Origin: Tigriopus japonicus
Lineage: Eukaryota; Arthropoda; Copepoda; Harpacticoida; Harpacticidae
NCBI GenBank assembly: GCA_010645155.1
Contig: CM021316.1
Coordinates: forward strand, 2,218,262-2,282,261
Length of the DNA: 64,000 nucleotides
Reading direction: 5' to 3'
Made by a program: the position numbers and the translations under genes. Below, piece by piece: positions 62,121 through 64,000 of the stretch (positions are counted from its first letter, which is position 1; each line of letters opens with the position of its first letter). The notes below the pieces were generated by a model that did not search any database, was not told the origin of the DNA, and saw only the letters and a list, made by a program, of their open reading frames with translations.

Positions 62121-64000
62121 CGTGAACTTCTCGTCTGTTTTGGAACACTATGCTCGTCTTGAGGAGAGGAGCTCATGAATTTTTGACACATGTGCGCAAA
62201 CACTCGCACAAAGCACTTTTTTCCTTCAATTACGAGTCACCAAAGTCGCTGAGAAGATCGAGGACGGGAAAATAGTTTTAATTGTTGCTAGATGTTCCAC
62301 ATGCTTCGACGCATGATCAACCCACTAACCTGGAACAAATTGGAGCGATGCAGTCAGAAACACAAAAGTCACCAGAGTAAATGCATTTGACCTTTCCTTC
62401 GTCCTAGGAATCATGCAGGCATTATATGTCTTGGAGACATAAAAGTACGCCCTGATTTATGAATCTGAGATCAAATCAATGACATCTCTCGTTGGTCGAC
62501 GAAAGAAAGAGAAGGGAAAGAAGGTCCAGAGGGGCCCCTTTTGTTTTATATGAAATACCACCGACCAATTTGGTGCCATTGAGGATCACAGATAGCTGAA
62601 TGCAATCATTGCACGATATTTGTTGTTTTCTTGTGCCTACAAACTCTGAGGACGAGAATTTGTACGAAAAGCTGCAAAAAGACACTAGTACACATGTTCT
62701 GAAATGCGCAGAACAAATTGAAAAATGTCCAAACATGTTTTTCTATTTTTCCGCACATTAACAGGATTACCTCCACACCGTCAAGTGGTAACCATTTGGA
62801 CCGTCAGGCTTCATTTTACGTGAGACCTACGGTTTAATCAAAATATCGCTTTCGCCAGTTTCTCTGAAAAGTCGACTTGGTTCTGTGGTCGTGGAAAAAA
62901 GGGATAGACTCAGAACTACCGCGTACTGTAAAGTGTAGAAGTGTACACACAACCTTTCCTTAGCTGAAGAAAGTGGAACATGAAAAAAACTCATCCAACA
63001 CTTTCTCTCAATCGCTTCGGGGAGCATTCGGTGTTCCAAAGGGATCGGGAACATCTCATGTTCCAATGATCAAGACGTAAAGGACCTTGAAAGCAAACTA
63101 CAGTTTGGCGGCGTGGGGCAAGCAAGCAAGTCAAGTAAACATTTGAAAGCCTGTAGAGAAGAAATTTGATCACCATTTTACGCCATTCTACCACTTGGAT
63201 CCCTTTTGGAACGAGCTTCTTAACAAATAATGCACGAAGTTTCATTCAGCTCGGCCATGGCCAAAATTTGCGAATGGCTTTTTCTTGGCAAAGCTTTTCC
63301 TATCCAACGCCATCGAATTGGAGGACTCTCTCTGTCTTTGGAGTTGCAGTCGAGAAATAGAAGGTGTCTAAACATAACTTTTTGCCTTAGGCCTTCGAAT
63401 TTACTGAATTCATTGATGCGCTAGTTCAACGCCAAGATTGACACATTTTTCCAAATAACCCCGAGTCCAATTGAAACGAGAGCTTGGAACACGATTTGGA
63501 ATCAAAACATGACAAGCCAAGTTCCATGGAACAACCTTGGACCGTCGATCACGGTGCTCCAATCAACATGAGGGGTCCAAAACTATTGGAATATCGATAT
63601 CTATGGGGAAAGAGACCAAGACAAGCCAGCCAGTGGGAGCAAACATGGAAAAAAAGCTTCCGATTCTCGGAGCCACAATCCGATCCAATGCAATGTAATC
63701 TGTTGTATTTTCAATCAGAAGGCCAAACTGAAACGAATTTTGATCAAGTCGCTACTCGAGTGGAGGCAAGCAAAGATGGAAAAAGGTCAGACCTTAGGCC
63801 TGGAGATCGATTTGTCATCGAATTTGAGGTCTAGAGGTCCATCTCGGTCTTCATTGAAAACAGATTCTCAGAATCGACGAAGGTGTTTTTGCTCTCGCGC
63901 CAGAAATAATGATGGACTCTTTTCCCATTGAAGCACTAATGACACCGATTTCGCACTGAAGACGAGCAAAGAGGACGAGGGCAAGAAACATCGAAGACAT
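62121..64000. other. Upstream flank and presumed 5' region of the minus-strand gene
   Basis: No recognisable core promoter, RNA gene or conserved coding sequence is visible. A plus-strand frame of 116 codons at 63484-63834 has no recognisable product. The likely leader and possible short leader intron fall within 62121-62330. Confidence 0.4.
62249..62329 (-). other. Possible 81-bp intron in the 5' untranslated region
   Basis: On the minus strand, CCAG|GTTAGT at 62330/62329 is a fair donor. A pyrimidine-rich acceptor ending CTTCTCAG lies at 62250-62249, and the sequence between them is of normal minimal intron length. If used, the first coding exon would extend to 62248 with a 128-base untranslated leader. 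There is no independent evidence. Confidence 0.25.

Overview
This window is animal nuclear DNA, most likely from an arthropod and possibly a crustacean. The reasons are its moderate GC content, long introns with GT..AG borders, dispersed simple repeats, non-autonomous hAT DNA transposons and the absence of bacterial-style gene packing. The species cannot be fixed from the sequence, and the crustacean guess is weak.

Almost the whole window reads as one gene on the minus strand, from a start codon at 62120 to a stop at 2228. I reconstructed six coding exons by eye: 61894-62120, 28721-28804, 27923-28265, 11266-11841, 4696-4896 and 2228-4402. Their splice phases (2, 2, 0, 0, 0) join without conflict, and the exons add up to 3606 bases, or 1201 residues plus a stop. 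The predicted protein has a basic N-terminus, a short charged helical segment, a very acidic tract, a long Ser/Gly/Pro-rich region and a compact folded region at about residues 592-760. A Ser/Asn-rich tail follows and ends in a Cys/Trp motif. I do not recognise the gene. The folded region looks by eye like the zinc-knuckle-associated fold of ZCCHC3-type and Gag-like proteins, but without the knuckles.

The introns are 33.1 kb (intron 1), 455 bp, 16.1 kb, 6.4 kb and 293 bp. Intron 4 holds a 1163-bp hAT-type element at 6949-8111 with a perfect 8-bp target duplication and oppositely oriented subterminal repeat arrays, including a run of 10-bp units. Intron 1 holds a 200-bp hAT-type MITE at 44763-44962 with near-perfect termini and a 7/8 target duplication. 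Two intronic sites, near 59.2-59.5 kb and 21.1 kb, look like alternative first exons because their splice phases match the downstream exons. These are predictions only.

I see no rRNA, convincing tRNA, CRISPR array, bacterial operon or autonomous transposase. The remaining intron and flank sequence holds microsatellites and short open frames that I could not support as genes.
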